From: Promethearchaeota archaeon
GTDB lineage: Archaea > Asgardarchaeota > Lokiarchaeia > Sigyniarchaeales > SOKP01
Reading direction: 5' to 3'
NCBI GenBank assembly: GCA_019057795.1
Contig: JAHLWS010000043.1
Location: 1-64,000 of the forward strand
DNA length: 64,000 nt
Part shown: one piece after another, positions 35,507-45,320 of the stretch
How the letters are laid out: every line of letters begins with the position of its first letter
How positions within the stretch are numbered: position 1 is the stretch's first letter
Position numbers and translations under genes: made by a program
The notes under the pieces: generated by a model
What the model was told of the DNA's origin: nothing
Database searches by the model: none
The model's input: only the letters and a program-made list of their open reading frames with translations

Positions 35507-36469
35507 TTATAATAAACTTGTGAAAAGATTTATAATAAAAATAACCACAGTGAAGCCAACAAATCCAATTAAAAAGTATAAAGGCTTTCCTTTTTCTTTT
35601 TCAGGAATAACTTCTCGTACAATAGTATATAGTATCACTCCCGAAATAAACGAATATAAGATATAGAACATCTCTGTATATTCAAAAAGTATTAAATCTA
35701 AACCTATTCCGATTATAATGCCTATTAAATTAGCAAAAGCTAGGATGTATTTTCTTTTAATATTATCTTCAAAATTAAAAGTTTCATAAATTTCCAAATC
35801 AGTAAATATGAGATGACTTTCCGATCTGTTTGTAATAATTGCTCTAAACCAAGCAAATAAGAAAAATAATATACCCGTAATTAAATTAATAGCTAATAGA
35901 CCAACTACAATAATCCCTACGAGAAAATGATAAGTGAAGTTGGTAAAAAATCGAAGTTTGGCTAATTCTTCGTTAATATGCTTCTGAATCTTTGATTTAT
36001 AACGATTGATCTCGGTTTTAAATTCTTGTTCCTGTTCATTTAGGGCAGATATAGTTTGAGCGATGTCTTTCAGAGCTATAGTATCTAGATCTTCCTGTTC
36101 TAATTCTCTTGTTAATATTTTTTCGATATTTCTTTCCACTTCTTCTAAGGTCTTTTCCTTTGCGATTAATTTTCGCATCCTTTTTTGCGATTTAGATTCC
36201 ACTTTTTGTAAAATTAATTTTTCAGAAACATGAACGAATACAAAACCAATTACGACAAAGAGATATTCAAAAAGTTTGAGATCTAAAGGAAATTGAGGAA
36301 TATTTTCTGCGATTTCTGGAAGAAGGACTAAGAAGAAGTAAGCAATAGAGATTCCGGCAATTAAGGATATATCAAGTTTAGGATGTTTTCGTTGGTAAAA
36401 ATCTGCAATGAAAAAAAGAACGCCAAAAATTATCGAAATAACTGCTAAAATTGCAAAACTAATTGTCAT
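35507..36469 (-). CDS. ZIP-like membrane protein with central coiled coil, 320 aa
   Basis: Helices are visible at about 3-22, 34-52, 66-84, then 185-213, 239-257, 260-283 and 296-318. The segment LIAGISIAYFFLVLLPEIAE and the C-terminal FISGVILYTIVREVIPEKEK resemble helices of ZIP metal permeases. A charged coiled coil (about 95-175) is inserted between the third and fourth helices, much longer than the ZIP loop. The metal-binding His of classic ZIPs (HSxxDG) is not seen, so a transport role is uncertain. A ZIP-derived membrane protein is the safest description. Confidence 0.6.
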   Translation of the reverse strand: MTISFAILAVISIIFGVLFFIADFYQRKHPKLDISLIAGISIAYFFLVLLPEIAENIPQFPLDLKLFEYLFVVIGFVFVHVSEKLILQKVESKSQKRMRKLIAKEKTLEEVERNIEKILTRELEQEDLDTIALKDIAQTISALNEQEQEFKTEINRYKSKIQKHINEELAKLRFFTNFTYHFLVGIIVVGLLAINLITGILFFLFAWFRAIITNRSESHLIFTDLEIYETFNFEDNIKRKYILAFANLIGIIIGIGLDLILFEYTEMFYILYSFISGVILYTIVREVIPEKEKGKPLYFLIGFVGFTVVIFIINLFTSLL

Positions 36470-36634
36470 TACATATTTTAATATAGTTACAATTTTTAAA
36501 GTTTTTAGAATTAAATTATAAAATTATTTATTTCTTGCGAATTTTGTTTATTAAATTAATTAAAGAAATTTATATTTCCATGGTGATTATCAATTCAATT
36601 CTTTATTATTACTTCGAAAGAAGACAAAGCTTCC

Positions 36635-37504
36635 ATGAATATGCGAGAAAAATTGTTAAATTCTAAAATATTCTATTTTAAAGAAACCACTACTATATGG
36701 AACGAGAATCCGGTATTTATTTTAGAAGATGTTGCTTTTGAAAACGAAAAGGATGAATTCCTTAATAATAACCAAATCTATTTAGGTTTGACAGATAAAC
36801 CATTGATTTTCTTAGAAAATTTGAATTTTATTGATACTAAACTTAAACCAGATATATTAATTTTTGCAAGCAGACATACCTCAAAAACCGCGCGTCCAGC
36901 ATTTTTAATCCATAGTACAGGTAATTGGGGTAGTAATTCGGATTTTGGGGGCAAACCTCGCGATTTATCCAAAACAAGTGCTTTATTTCATAAGGCTGGT
37001 TTTGTTTCTTTAAAGGACCAGATCACCCTTATAGATAATCCAAGTTTTTCTTTGGATATTGAGGTAACTCACCACGGTCCTACCACTTTAGACATACCAT
37101 TAATTTTTATAGAACTGGGAAGTAGCAAAAAGGAATGGATAATTGATGAAGTTGGTGAGCTGGTAGCGAACGCTATAGTTAATTCTATATTTAAATATCT
37201 TATTCTTAAAGAAGATAAAAAACAACAAGTAGGTCTTGGGTTTGGTGGGACTCACTACGCTCCAAATTTTAATAGGTTAATTACTAACAACGATGTAGCA
37301 ATGTCATTTATTTGTCCAAAATATTACGTTCAAGACTTAGACGAAAAATTAGTCGAATTGATGATTAATAACACATTAGAAAAAGTTGATTATTTCATAA
37401 TAGACTGGAAGGGCACGAATTCAGACGATAAAAAACACTTAATTCCTTTATTGGAGAAGTTCGAAATTCCAATTAAAAAATCTAAAAATTTCTCAACATT
37501 TTAA
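36635..37504 (+). CDS. dtdA: D-aminoacyl-tRNA deacylase, archaeal type (DTD2)
   Basis: This enzyme removes D-amino acids wrongly attached to tRNA. The 289-residue length and signature motifs agree with DTD2: ASRHTSKTARPAFLIHSTGN, ALFHKAGFVSLK-type stretch, then EVTHHGPTTLDIPLIFIELG and GLGFGGTHYAPNFNRLI. The family is restricted to Archaea and plants. The start could be ATG 36635 or two codons later (MREKLL). It works in the cytosol as a monomer with metal. The convergent neighbour at 37534 is unrelated. Confidence 0.93.
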   Translation: MNMREKLLNSKIFYFKETTTIWNENPVFILEDVAFENEKDEFLNNNQIYLGLTDKPLIFLENLNFIDTKLKPDILIFASRHTSKTARPAFLIHSTGNWGSNSDFGGKPRDLSKTSALFHKAGFVSLKDQITLIDNPSFSLDIEVTHHGPTTLDIPLIFIELGSSKKEWIIDEVGELVANAIVNSIFKYLILKEDKKQQVGLGFGGTHYAPNFNRLITNNDVAMSFICPKYYVQDLDEKLVELMINNTLEKVDYFIIDWKGTNSDDKKHLIPLLEKFEIPIKKSKNFSTF

Positions 37505-37533
37505 AAAAATTGGAATAAAATCAGAGCTTATTA

Positions 37534-38397
37534 CTATTCTTCCTTTAATTTTTCGTAATATCTTACTAAATTATTAAAAATATAGTGACATGCTAAATAA
37601 CCTTGTGTAGCCGCTTTTAATAAAACTTTATTCAAGTAATCTGAATACTTAAAATCGCCATCCACTGTAACATTTAATTCTCTTACGTTATAATAGCTAC
37701 GATAAAATAACGTTGGCCAATCTACTAAAGGTCGTATAGTTCGATTAAAAGTTATTTTACCTTCTTCAGATAAGTCCAATTCTTGTTGTATGTGATAATA
37801 AAGATATCTACCTTTCTTAGTTTTATTAATAAACCCATCTGATATTATTTCTTCCATAATCTTTTTCAATTTAGGAAGTTTTAGTTGTATATTAATTTTT
37901 TTGAGACTCTCGAGAATTTCTGTGTCTCTTTGACCTTTCAATTTTATTAATAAATAAGATCTAGCTAAGATGTTATATTTTAATGGTACAGTTTTATGAT
38001 CTAACTGGTTATATTGAATTAAATTACCTAAAATTTCTTTTGCAACTAAATATTTGAGAGTAATTTGATCCTGCTCAGTAAAACTACTTGTGAAGATATC
38101 AGAGTCGTTAAAATAAGAACGATATAACGCGTTTAGCAACGATTTTATCGAGTTAACCCCGTCTTCAAAGGATAGTTTTACAGTATTTAAAGTCTTAATC
38201 CTATAATCAATATCAGTCAAAAATCTTTCTTTTTTCCGTGGAATCTGGCGAATTAAATGAGGTTTTTCTTTAATGGATTCAAGATTTTCGTCCCATTCTT
38301 TTTTAAATCGATAAGATTGGGTTTTCGCGATAGTTGAGAGTTTATATACAACATCGTACAACTTATTTAAGAATACTTCTTCGTTTACATTAGTCAT
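37534..38397 (-). CDS. Hypothetical protein with HTH-like C-terminal part, 287 aa
   Basis: An N-terminal helical bundle with basic residues (KEKPHLIRQIPRKKERFLTD) is followed by a domain containing LKGQRDTEILESLKKINIQL, then KLKKIMEEIISDGFINKTKK, then RYLYYHIQQELDLSEEG: the helix-turn-helix and wing of a winged-helix fold. The C-terminus adds DWPTLFYRSYYNVRELNVTV. This may be a DNA-binding protein peculiar to Asgard archaea. I do not recognise a named family. Confidence 0.6.
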   Translation of the reverse strand: MTNVNEEVFLNKLYDVVYKLSTIAKTQSYRFKKEWDENLESIKEKPHLIRQIPRKKERFLTDIDYRIKTLNTVKLSFEDGVNSIKSLLNALYRSYFNDSDIFTSSFTEQDQITLKYLVAKEILGNLIQYNQLDHKTVPLKYNILARSYLLIKLKGQRDTEILESLKKINIQLKLPKLKKIMEEIISDGFINKTKKGRYLYYHIQQELDLSEEGKITFNRTIRPLVDWPTLFYRSYYNVRELNVTVDGDFKYSDYLNKVLLKAATQGYLACHYIFNNLVRYYEKLKEE

Positions 38398-38645
38398 CCA
38401 AGAATCCCTTAACTTTAGAGCTTCAAATTTTTTTAAAATTAATAATTATTAAACTCTAAAAATTATTAAAGTTTCATTTAAAAAAAGTAATATGTTAATA
38501 ATTGGGTGTTAAAGAATATTTTCTCTAGTTAGTAGGAATTGATTGTTATTTGAAAAAAATCTAATTTTTTTTAATTAAATTTATCTTATTTATTATATAT
38601 TGAAGATAATTCAGAAAAATTAAAAGAGTAAAGGCGATTTATAGG

Positions 38646-39026
38646 TTGAAAATTGAACATTTGGCTGTTTCTTCAAATTCCGAAGAAGATAGCGATAATT
38701 TTTTTATCAAATTATTGGGATTGAAAAAGTTGAGATCCTTCGTAGTCTCAAGCGACCTAATGGAACAATTTTTCAAAGTTAAAAAAGAACACACGGTAAT
38801 CAGGTACGGCAACGAGGAAGTAAGTATTGAAGTATTTATTACTGACGATAAAAGTAAAGTTTTAGATAAGTTCACCCATGTGTGTTTAGTAATAGAGGAT
38901 AGAACTAAACTAATAGATGCGGCAAGGCAAATGAATTACGAAGTAATTAAAGTGCCGAGAAAAAACAGCGATGTTTTTTACTTATTTTTAAAAGATAAAT
39001 TTGGCAATTTATATGAAATTAAATAG
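38646..39026 (+). CDS. VOC/glyoxalase superfamily protein, 126 aa
   Basis: The start is TTG 38646, with MKIEHLAVSSNSEEDSDNFF giving the first strand-helix and LLGLKKLRSFVV the next strand. The metal-binding positions of VOC proteins fall at HLA near residue 5, HVCLVIEDR near residue 78 and the C-terminal GNLYEIK. Fold and length fit a small lyase or dioxygenase-like domain. Substrate cannot be told. The GTPase gene follows by 49 bases. Confidence 0.8.
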   Translation: MKIEHLAVSSNSEEDSDNFFIKLLGLKKLRSFVVSSDLMEQFFKVKKEHTVIRYGNEEVSIEVFITDDKSKVLDKFTHVCLVIEDRTKLIDAARQMNYEVIKVPRKNSDVFYLFLKDKFGNLYEIK

Positions 39027-39075
39027 TAACAACTTTTTTTAGAGTGGATTGCTATTTAAAACAAGGAGTGTTTCA

Positions 39076-39861
39076 ATGCCAAAATTGTATAAATTAAAAT
39101 TAATTTTAGGAGGGGCTCAAAATTCAGGCAAGAGTTCGTTCATAAATTGGCATCAAAAAGAAGATACTCCGATTGGTGTTTCATTTGAGTCTGTAAATTG
39201 TTACGCCAACGATGGCGATTTATATAAATTTCTTGTCTGGAATTTAAAAGATCGAGAAAGATTCAGATTTCTTTTCCCAGTTTTTTGTCGAGGTGCGTGT
39301 GCGGGATTAATATGTTTTGATTTATCTGATAAAAAATCTTTTTTAGATTTAAATAGGTGGATCACCCTTTTTCGAGAGAGTGCGGGAGATATTCCCATAA
39401 TTTTAATTGGAACCAAAGCAGACTTAGAAAAAAGAGAAGTTTCAAATGAAGAAATTAATGATCTGATTGCGAGAGAAAGTCTTGAGTGCGCTTTTTTTAC
39501 ATCTATTTCTAATAATTACGAAAATAAAGAAGAAATTTTCAGAGAAATAGTTCAAAAAATAGATTTAAATTCTCCTCTTAATAATTTTTATATTCCCGAA
39601 GAGTTCGATGATAAGAGTTTTAAATTGATAGAAAAATTGTTTGAACGATGTCCTATTTGTAAGAAGTTAAATCATAGTAGCACAGGTTTGAAAAACGTCT
39701 ATTATAACAAACATAACCCCGATACAATGAGATTAAGAGAGAACTTACTAAGGCTAATTGATAATTTAGAATATATTAATATTGAACATTCTAATAAAAT
39801 TTCGATTGGAATTCCTTGTTGTGCCTGTTTTAAAAATTTTTTTGAAGAACAAGAGGCATAA
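39076..39861 (+). CDS. Ras-like small GTPase with cysteine-rich tail, 261 aa
   Basis: ATG 39076 is preceded at 39063-39070 by AAGGAGTG, a strong ribosome site. The P-loop is ILGGAQNSGKSSF. The Rab-like effector stretch TPIGVSFES follows. The switch II region reads VWNLKDRERFRF where Ras has WDTAGQE, so the Asp, Gly and Gln are all changed. G4 is IGTKADLE and G5 is near FFTSIS. Beyond the G domain a 70-residue extension holds CPICKKLN and CCACFKN, a likely zinc site. Loss of the Gln suggests slow intrinsic hydrolysis. Membrane-linked signalling as for Asgard Rabs is inferred. Confidence 0.8.
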   Translation: MPKLYKLKLILGGAQNSGKSSFINWHQKEDTPIGVSFESVNCYANDGDLYKFLVWNLKDRERFRFLFPVFCRGACAGLICFDLSDKKSFLDLNRWITLFRESAGDIPIILIGTKADLEKREVSNEEINDLIARESLECAFFTSISNNYENKEEIFREIVQKIDLNSPLNNFYIPEEFDDKSFKLIEKLFERCPICKKLNHSSTGLKNVYYNKHNPDTMRLRENLLRLIDNLEYINIEHSNKISIGIPCCACFKNFFEEQEA

Positions 39862-39865
39862 TTCT

Positions 39866-40285
39866 CTACTTTTTTAAAATTCCAGATGATTTTATTATGT
39901 CTAAGTGATCAAACGCTATTTTTAAGGACGCCAATTTTGATATCGGAACAATTTCTAAAGCTTGAGCATCGTCTTTTGCCAAGGGTATTTCAGTTTTGGA
40001 TAAAGGTTCACATAAAAAAGCTATTGAAACCGTGTGGCCTCTCGGATCGCGCTTAGGATCTGAAAAAACACCTATAAGTTTAATTAATTTTACATTAATG
40101 TTTGTTTCTTCATAAGCTTCTCTAATGCACGCATTTTCTATAGTCTCGCCTATGTCAACAAACCCTCCTGGCAAAGCTAATTCACCTTTAAAAGGTGGAT
40201 TTTTTCTACGAATTAGAACAATAGAATTTTGCTGAAATAATATAACAGCGTCAACTGTTAGTAATGGAGTTAAGGGTTTTGGCAT
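39866..40285 (-). CDS. Nudix hydrolase, 139 aa
   Basis: The Nudix box is complete: GGFVDIGETIENACIREAYE continuing EETNI (G-x5-E-x7-R-E-x-x-E-E). TVDAVILFQQNSIVLIRRKN is the first strand pair. It hydrolyses nucleoside diphosphates linked to another moiety; NDP-sugar or ADP-ribose type is likely for this size (HTVSIAFLCEPLSK). The metallophosphoesterase gene ends 2 bases upstream and the two are one operon. It acts in cytosol. Confidence 0.92.
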   Translation of the reverse strand: MPKPLTPLLTVDAVILFQQNSIVLIRRKNPPFKGELALPGGFVDIGETIENACIREAYEETNINVKLIKLIGVFSDPKRDPRGHTVSIAFLCEPLSKTEIPLAKDDAQALEIVPISKLASLKIAFDHLDIIKSSGILKK

Positions 40286-40287
40286 AA

Positions 40288-41094
40288 TTAATCATCCCAC
40301 ACGGAAGAGCCTAATAAATGTTCGATACGCGTTCGACGCGGTCTGACAAATTTTGTCCGACTTGCTTTTCGCTCTAGAAGTAGAGCTCTTTCGAGATTTG
40401 TAGAATTTACCATATGAACTTCTATATCGCCTTTATCCAATATAATATGGTTAAAGCTAGGACTATCATCAGCTCGGATTTTTTTAGAAGTGGAAGTACC
40501 ACAATAAAGAAAAGTCGTTGGACCAATTACATAAGCGTGCGGAACGTGTCTATGTCCCATTAATACTAAATCAAGCTCAAATAGTTGAGTAAATTCGAGT
40601 AATTCCCCTGCATCTCTCACAGTTGTGAATTTTTGCCCAGATAAAGGAACAGGAATTAAATGATGATGAAGCGCTAATACTCTATTCTCTAAATTTTTAT
40701 CGAATTGTCTGCCACACCAATCTAACTGCTCATCTCCACATAATCCATGAGCGACATCGTCTCTGGCAGTGCAGATTCCAACGATTAAAGTGTCTTTATC
40801 GTCAATGATTAATCTTGATCTTCTAGGACCAATAAGTTTTTCAAAAAAGATTATTCCGCTATTCTTTACATCGTGGTTTCCGGGTACTGCTAGGAATCTT
40901 GTGCATTCTCGGATTCTTTTTAGATAAGGTAATACTCCTTTAAATTGAGAAATTCTTCCTTTATGAATAAAATCCCCAGTACAAATAACAGCATCAGGCG
41001 ATGCATCTTCAATGTATTTAATTACATTTTCCATATATTCGGGCACAAACTCAGAACCATAGTGCAAATCGCTTATGTGTATGAGATTCACCAT
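40288..41094 (-). CDS. Calcineurin-like metallophosphoesterase, 268 aa
   Basis: All motifs of the fold are seen in order: LIHISDLHYGSEF (D-x-H), CTGDFIHKGR (GD), VPGNHDVKNS (GNHD), LALHHHLIPVP (the second-shell His), and MGHRHVPHA (GHxH). These bind two metal ions. The fit is best with Icc/CpdA-like phosphodiesterases, though the in-vivo substrate is unknown. The C-terminal 40 residues are basic (KASRTKFVRPRRTRIEHLLG). It shares an operon with the Nudix gene. Confidence 0.92.
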   Translation of the reverse strand: MVNLIHISDLHYGSEFVPEYMENVIKYIEDASPDAVICTGDFIHKGRISQFKGVLPYLKRIRECTRFLAVPGNHDVKNSGIIFFEKLIGPRRSRLIIDDKDTLIVGICTARDDVAHGLCGDEQLDWCGRQFDKNLENRVLALHHHLIPVPLSGQKFTTVRDAGELLEFTQLFELDLVLMGHRHVPHAYVIGPTTFLYCGTSTSKKIRADDSPSFNHIILDKGDIEVHMVNSTNLERALLLERKASRTKFVRPRRTRIEHLLGSSVWDD

Positions 41095-41223
41095 GTTAAC
41101 ATAACAACTCTTACTTTAGATTATTTTTATATAATCTTAATGCACATTAAATTTTAAATTATATTAAAGAAATTTTTGTACAAAATTTAGAATAAAATAA
41201 AAGTTCATACTAATGTACTTTTT

Positions 41224-41385
41224 TTACACATATACTTCTCTATTAAAAATATTATTGACTTTTCGAATTTGAGATATTTCGTTAAGAATTTGTTTATCTC
41301 TACAGTCGACACAAATATTTTTAATCTTAAGCCATCTTATTTGCCCACATTCGGGGCATTTAAACTTTTTAAAAACTATTTTCAT
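41224..41385 (-). CDS. Small zinc-ribbon protein, 53 aa
   Basis: The frame MKIVFKKFKCPECGQIRWLK followed by ICVDCRDKQI gives two CxxC pairs. It lies 14 bases after the next small gene upstream and probably shares its transcript. Such small ribbons often bind RNA, DNA or another protein; nothing narrower is supported. Confidence 0.65.
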   Translation of the reverse strand: MKIVFKKFKCPECGQIRWLKIKNICVDCRDKQILNEISQIRKVNNIFNREVYV

Positions 41386-41399
41386 ATTAAATTTCACCT

Positions 41400-41582
41400 T
41401 TAAATTCTATTATATTTTAAGATTTTAACTACATCTAGATTAATCAGGTCAAGAATGTAATCAATAGATTTCTCAAGCGGTGTTTGTGATAAACCGCTTT
41501 TACGTCTTAAATTATCGTCTTTTTCTTCTTTAAAATCTATTAAAATCTCTTCTAACATTTTATTATTCATTATTTTCTTCAA
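41400..41582 (-). CDS. Small charged protein, 55-60 aa
   Basis: The start is ATG 41582 or the later MNNKMLEEILIDFKEEKDDN. The protein is acidic then basic (LRRKSGLSQTPLEKSIDYIL) and helical. No known family. The neighbouring zinc-ribbon gene follows in the same direction, suggesting a two-gene unit. Confidence 0.5.
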   Translation of the reverse strand: MKKIMNNKMLEEILIDFKEEKDDNLRRKSGLSQTPLEKSIDYILDLINLDVVKILKYNRI

Positions 41583-41751
41583 CTTAAATAAAATAAGGAT
41601 ATAATCAATTATAAGAGATTTCGACGTAGTATATAGATTCTATATAGATAAAAGATATAAGTTTAAATTAGAAAAAAGCGGATTTTGTAAAATTTTATGT
41701 TTGCCTATATATTCAATCGTTAAAAAAATACAGTTTTATTCTGTATCCAAT

Positions 41752-44706
41752 TTAGTTTATATCTAATTTCTCTTTTATGCGTTTAATCAGATCTTCTACG
41801 CTTAAATCTTTTTTTTCGATAAATCCTTGACCATAATCTTTTTTGCCACCACCCTTACCACCATAGTTAGAAACGATTTCCTGAACAAATTTTCCCATCT
41901 CGAAATCAATCTCTTCTAAAAGATTTTTCCCTATCATTCCCATTAGATTAATTCCTTTTTCGGTCTTATTGATGAAAAGAGTAACTAATTTCTCGGATTT
42001 CTGTAGAATTTTCACGCTTAAATTTTTAAGATCGGTTTGGGAAAGATTTTCAAAGGATTTAAGAATCATTTTAGAATTTTCAAATGAGAACGCTGAATTT
42101 ATAAGTTCTTCCACGTAACTTTCTTTTAATAAGTTTTCTACAGCTTGCAATTTGGTCTTAGCTTCATTCCATTCGTTAAATAACTTATTTACTTTTAACG
42201 GAATATCTTCTTTTTTTGTGTTAAGGATTTGAGCTAATTCCGTCAAGATGTCTCCTTCAAAGGTGTTGTTTGAATCTAAAGACATATCAATTTTTTTAAC
42301 CTTTCCCGTTTGTAAGGCTTTATTCATGTTTTTCCATTTGTTTAATAATTCATCTACTCTCCCAACGATCTTAGCTCGTGAAATTTTAAATAGCGATTCT
42401 AACTGGTTTAAAATTAGAGTTTCTTCTTGCTCAAGTTCTATTGTCGCATTTCCTGCTGTAAAGGTCAATCTCACTATGCCATCTTGAATCTTTTGGGATT
42501 TAGTTATTTTAATTCTTCCAGTTTCTGACGTATTATTTAAATGTGTTCCACCACAAGCTTCCACATCTACTCCTGGAATCTCTACGAGTCTAATATCCTT
42601 ACCGGGCACTGCACCCCCTTGGTATATCGTCATTCCATATTTTTGTTCCGCATCTGAGCGAGGCATAAAAGAAAGTTTAAGATCGATTGCTTGGTTTACT
42701 ATTTCATTTGCTTCTTTCTCTATTTCCTTTAACTTGTCATAGGGAAGTTTAGCAAAGTGAGTTATATCTAAATGAGATCTTTTAAGCGTTTTTTTCGCCC
42801 CTGCTTGATTAATATGTTCCCCTAATATATGACGGGCCGCAGCATTAACGATATGAGTTGCCGTATGGTGTTGCGAGAGTTGAGTCCTCCATTCTTTATC
42901 TATTTCGATCTTAACGGTATCTCCTTCTTTAAAACTAGGTTTTTCAGATAAAACATGAACGATATAGCTACCTTGCTTAAACACATTATCAAATTTTTGA
43001 CCATTAATGGTTCCAACATCATGTAACTGGCCTCCTGAAGTAGGATAAGCAACAGATTGATCAAGAATTACCATGTTATCAATAATTTTTAGGACTTTTG
43101 CGTTGTTTGAAGTATTAGTATAATCGTAATAGTAAAGAGACTCGGTCTCTGGAACACCGTTTAAATCTAACTCAATTCCTTTCTCTGTTGCGTGAATTTG
43201 TTCCACTTTTTCGTGCCTTTCTACTACTAAACTATAAAAATTATCGGGGATTTTTATGGTTCTACCGAACTTTTTCGCGGTTTCTTTAACCATTTCAGGG
43301 TTAATGCCTCTGGAATCGTATATCTCAATTAAAGTCGCTGTTGAAATATCTCCTTCAGAAAGTAATTTTTCTAAAATTTTGCTAGCTTTTCTTTTTGTTT
43401 TATAATATTTGTCTTTTTCTACGTTTAAAATTTCTCTAATTTCATCCAAACGCTCAGAAACTTCCGGAAATAACTCCTTTAATTCTTCCGCGTGCCATCT
43501 ACAAACATCAGCAATATTTATATCCCAATTATATTTTTCGATAAAAATTATAGCCCGTCTAAAAATTACTCTAAGATTATACCCGCCTCCTACGTTAGAA
43601 GGGAGTTTTCCGTCGTTTATAGCAAATAATAAACTTCTCGCATGGTCGGCAATTGAATAGATTGCAGTCATGGGCATGATCTTCTCTCTCAATTCCTTTA
43701 CTGAGATGTCTAAATCCTTAGCTATTCTCTCCCATGCTGCATCCATATCGTCTACTTCGTCGATATTTAAGTATGCGGAGTATTTTGAAAATTTATCGTA
43801 TAAATCAAAATCCAAATTTATTTTAGTTAGCTCCCTTAACTTTGATAAAACATATGGAAATATAGCTTCATACATGTTTGGAGTACCTTGTGAAAACCAC
43901 GCCACGCGCTCTTGACCAAGCCCCATATCTAAAACTTTTAGACTTAATTCTCGAGGTCCATCTGGAGATTGTTCGAACATTGTATAGACTTGATTGAATA
44001 ATTCTACGCCCCTACTAAAAAACTCAAGGCTACAACCAAAAGAACCTCCACCAGCCCAAGAATCTTCGTGAATCGTTATTTCTTCTTTTGAGAGTCCCAC
44101 ACCTATGGTTATAAAGTCGTGTATATCCATAAAAAGCTGTCCTTGATTCCATTCTTGAGGTGTGCCGAAAAAATGCTGTCCTATCATCACGAAACCCGTG
44201 TTGTGCGAACCAGTGATTCCTACATTCTCAATATCGTTAAATCGCAAGCAGAATTGAGGTATAATTAGTTTTTTCGCTGGAGGCTCAACTTCACCTGAGA
44301 TTACGTAAGGTTGGAACGCTGAGATTGATGCTATTGTAAATTCAGAAGTAGGGTTCCATCTCGCAACGCAAGGGTATCGCTTAATTGGTTTGTATCCTCT
44401 TGGCTCTAAAATTTCTACAATTTTATTCCATACGCCAATATAGGATAATTTATGCGTTAGTGGCTTTCCAGCAACTTGAAACCCACCAGAACAAGCAGGG
44501 TCGCCGCATACTTTTCGATCCTTAATGGTTGTCCAGAAATAAGCGCTACAACATTCGCAATGTTTTCTAATGTAACCTAAGTTCCTAAGTTCTTGCGTTG
44601 GAAAAAATTCATCGGGCTTCTTAGATGCAATCGTTTTAAATATCTTCTTTAGTTCTTTATCAGTACGAGCACTTTTTAGCTGTTTCTTCTCTTTATCGGA
44701 TAACAA
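41752..44706 (-). CDS. alaS: Alanyl-tRNA synthetase, archaeal type
   Basis: This enzyme charges tRNA-Ala. At 984 residues it has the archaeal layout: an N-terminal extension with a zinc site (HCECCSAYFWT and VCGDPACSG), the class II catalytic domain (RYPCVARWNPTSEFTIASIS, MDMGLGQERVAWFSQGTPN-type motif near 265), the tRNA-recognition helices (GGGYNLRVIFRRAIIFIEKY), then the editing domain (QHHTATHIVNAAARHILGEH and DVEACGGTHLNNTSETG), and the C-Ala tail with NYGGKGGGKKDYGQGF. The zinc-binding H-x3-H and C-x3-H of editing are intact. It stands as its own transcription unit. Cytosolic. Confidence 0.97.
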   Translation of the reverse strand: MLSDKEKKQLKSARTDKELKKIFKTIASKKPDEFFPTQELRNLGYIRKHCECCSAYFWTTIKDRKVCGDPACSGGFQVAGKPLTHKLSYIGVWNKIVEILEPRGYKPIKRYPCVARWNPTSEFTIASISAFQPYVISGEVEPPAKKLIIPQFCLRFNDIENVGITGSHNTGFVMIGQHFFGTPQEWNQGQLFMDIHDFITIGVGLSKEEITIHEDSWAGGGSFGCSLEFFSRGVELFNQVYTMFEQSPDGPRELSLKVLDMGLGQERVAWFSQGTPNMYEAIFPYVLSKLRELTKINLDFDLYDKFSKYSAYLNIDEVDDMDAAWERIAKDLDISVKELREKIMPMTAIYSIADHARSLLFAINDGKLPSNVGGGYNLRVIFRRAIIFIEKYNWDINIADVCRWHAEELKELFPEVSERLDEIREILNVEKDKYYKTKRKASKILEKLLSEGDISTATLIEIYDSRGINPEMVKETAKKFGRTIKIPDNFYSLVVERHEKVEQIHATEKGIELDLNGVPETESLYYYDYTNTSNNAKVLKIIDNMVILDQSVAYPTSGGQLHDVGTINGQKFDNVFKQGSYIVHVLSEKPSFKEGDTVKIEIDKEWRTQLSQHHTATHIVNAAARHILGEHINQAGAKKTLKRSHLDITHFAKLPYDKLKEIEKEANEIVNQAIDLKLSFMPRSDAEQKYGMTIYQGGAVPGKDIRLVEIPGVDVEACGGTHLNNTSETGRIKITKSQKIQDGIVRLTFTAGNATIELEQEETLILNQLESLFKISRAKIVGRVDELLNKWKNMNKALQTGKVKKIDMSLDSNNTFEGDILTELAQILNTKKEDIPLKVNKLFNEWNEAKTKLQAVENLLKESYVEELINSAFSFENSKMILKSFENLSQTDLKNLSVKILQKSEKLVTLFINKTEKGINLMGMIGKNLLEEIDFEMGKFVQEIVSNYGGKGGGKKDYGQGFIEKKDLSVEDLIKRIKEKLDIN

Positions 44707-44967
44707 TTTTAATCAAAGGTTAGTTGTTGATGAAGATCTGATATCATTAAATAATACAATTAATGTTTTCCTAAAATCTTTTGCTCTAATTAAATAACAT
44801 CAAATTTGAAGAGTGTGATTTTAACATTTATGAAGCTAAAGTAAAACGATTTTGGAAATATTACTTTAGTTTATACAAAATTGTTAACCCTTTTATATTA
44901 TTAAATTATAATTAAACATACAAAACTTTTCCAATGTTTTGATAAATTAAAGAGGTGTAAATTCAAT

Positions 44968-45267
44968 ATGGTACATGTAATGGTTAAAGTTAAATATCCT
45001 TATCATAAAACTGAGGAATTTTTAAAATTTTATCTTTCAGGTAAAGCACCGAAATATCCCGATTACGTGAAGCGGGTACACCAATGGCTAGGACCAGGTT
45101 ATAACGTTAAAATCTATAATATTTATGAACTTCCTGAAGATAAACTATATGAAGGTATGAAAGGAATTGCTAAACGATTTTCTGCGTATGCTGCGTTTGA
45201 AGACTACAAATTCAAAATTGAACCGTTGGTAGAAGGATCAGAGGCAATAGAGTTGTATAAAAAATAA
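44968..45267 (+). CDS. Small alpha/beta-barrel-like protein, 99 aa
   Basis: A strand MVHVMVKVKYPYHKTEEFLK is followed by KYPDYVKRVHQWLGPGYNVK, then a helix and KRFSAYAAFEDYKFKIEPLV. This alternation fits a dimeric alpha/beta barrel of the kind seen in small ligand-binding or stress proteins. No catalytic motif. A TATA-like stretch lies near 44895. Convergent with the flavin-oxidase-like gene. Confidence 0.6.
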   Translation: MVHVMVKVKYPYHKTEEFLKFYLSGKAPKYPDYVKRVHQWLGPGYNVKIYNIYELPEDKLYEGMKGIAKRFSAYAAFEDYKFKIEPLVEGSEAIELYKK

Positions 45268-45320
45268 TTTTTTTTATTATTTTATTAAATTTTAAAAATT
45301 AAAAACTTTTTTTTAATTAT
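45268..45320. terminator. T-rich intergenic terminator between convergent genes
   Basis: Between the stops at 45267 and 45321 lie two T tracts on the plus strand (8 T near 45267-45274 and 8 T near 45306-45313), plus an A run that serves the opposite direction. Such tracts act as intrinsic terminators in archaea. Confidence 0.5.
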
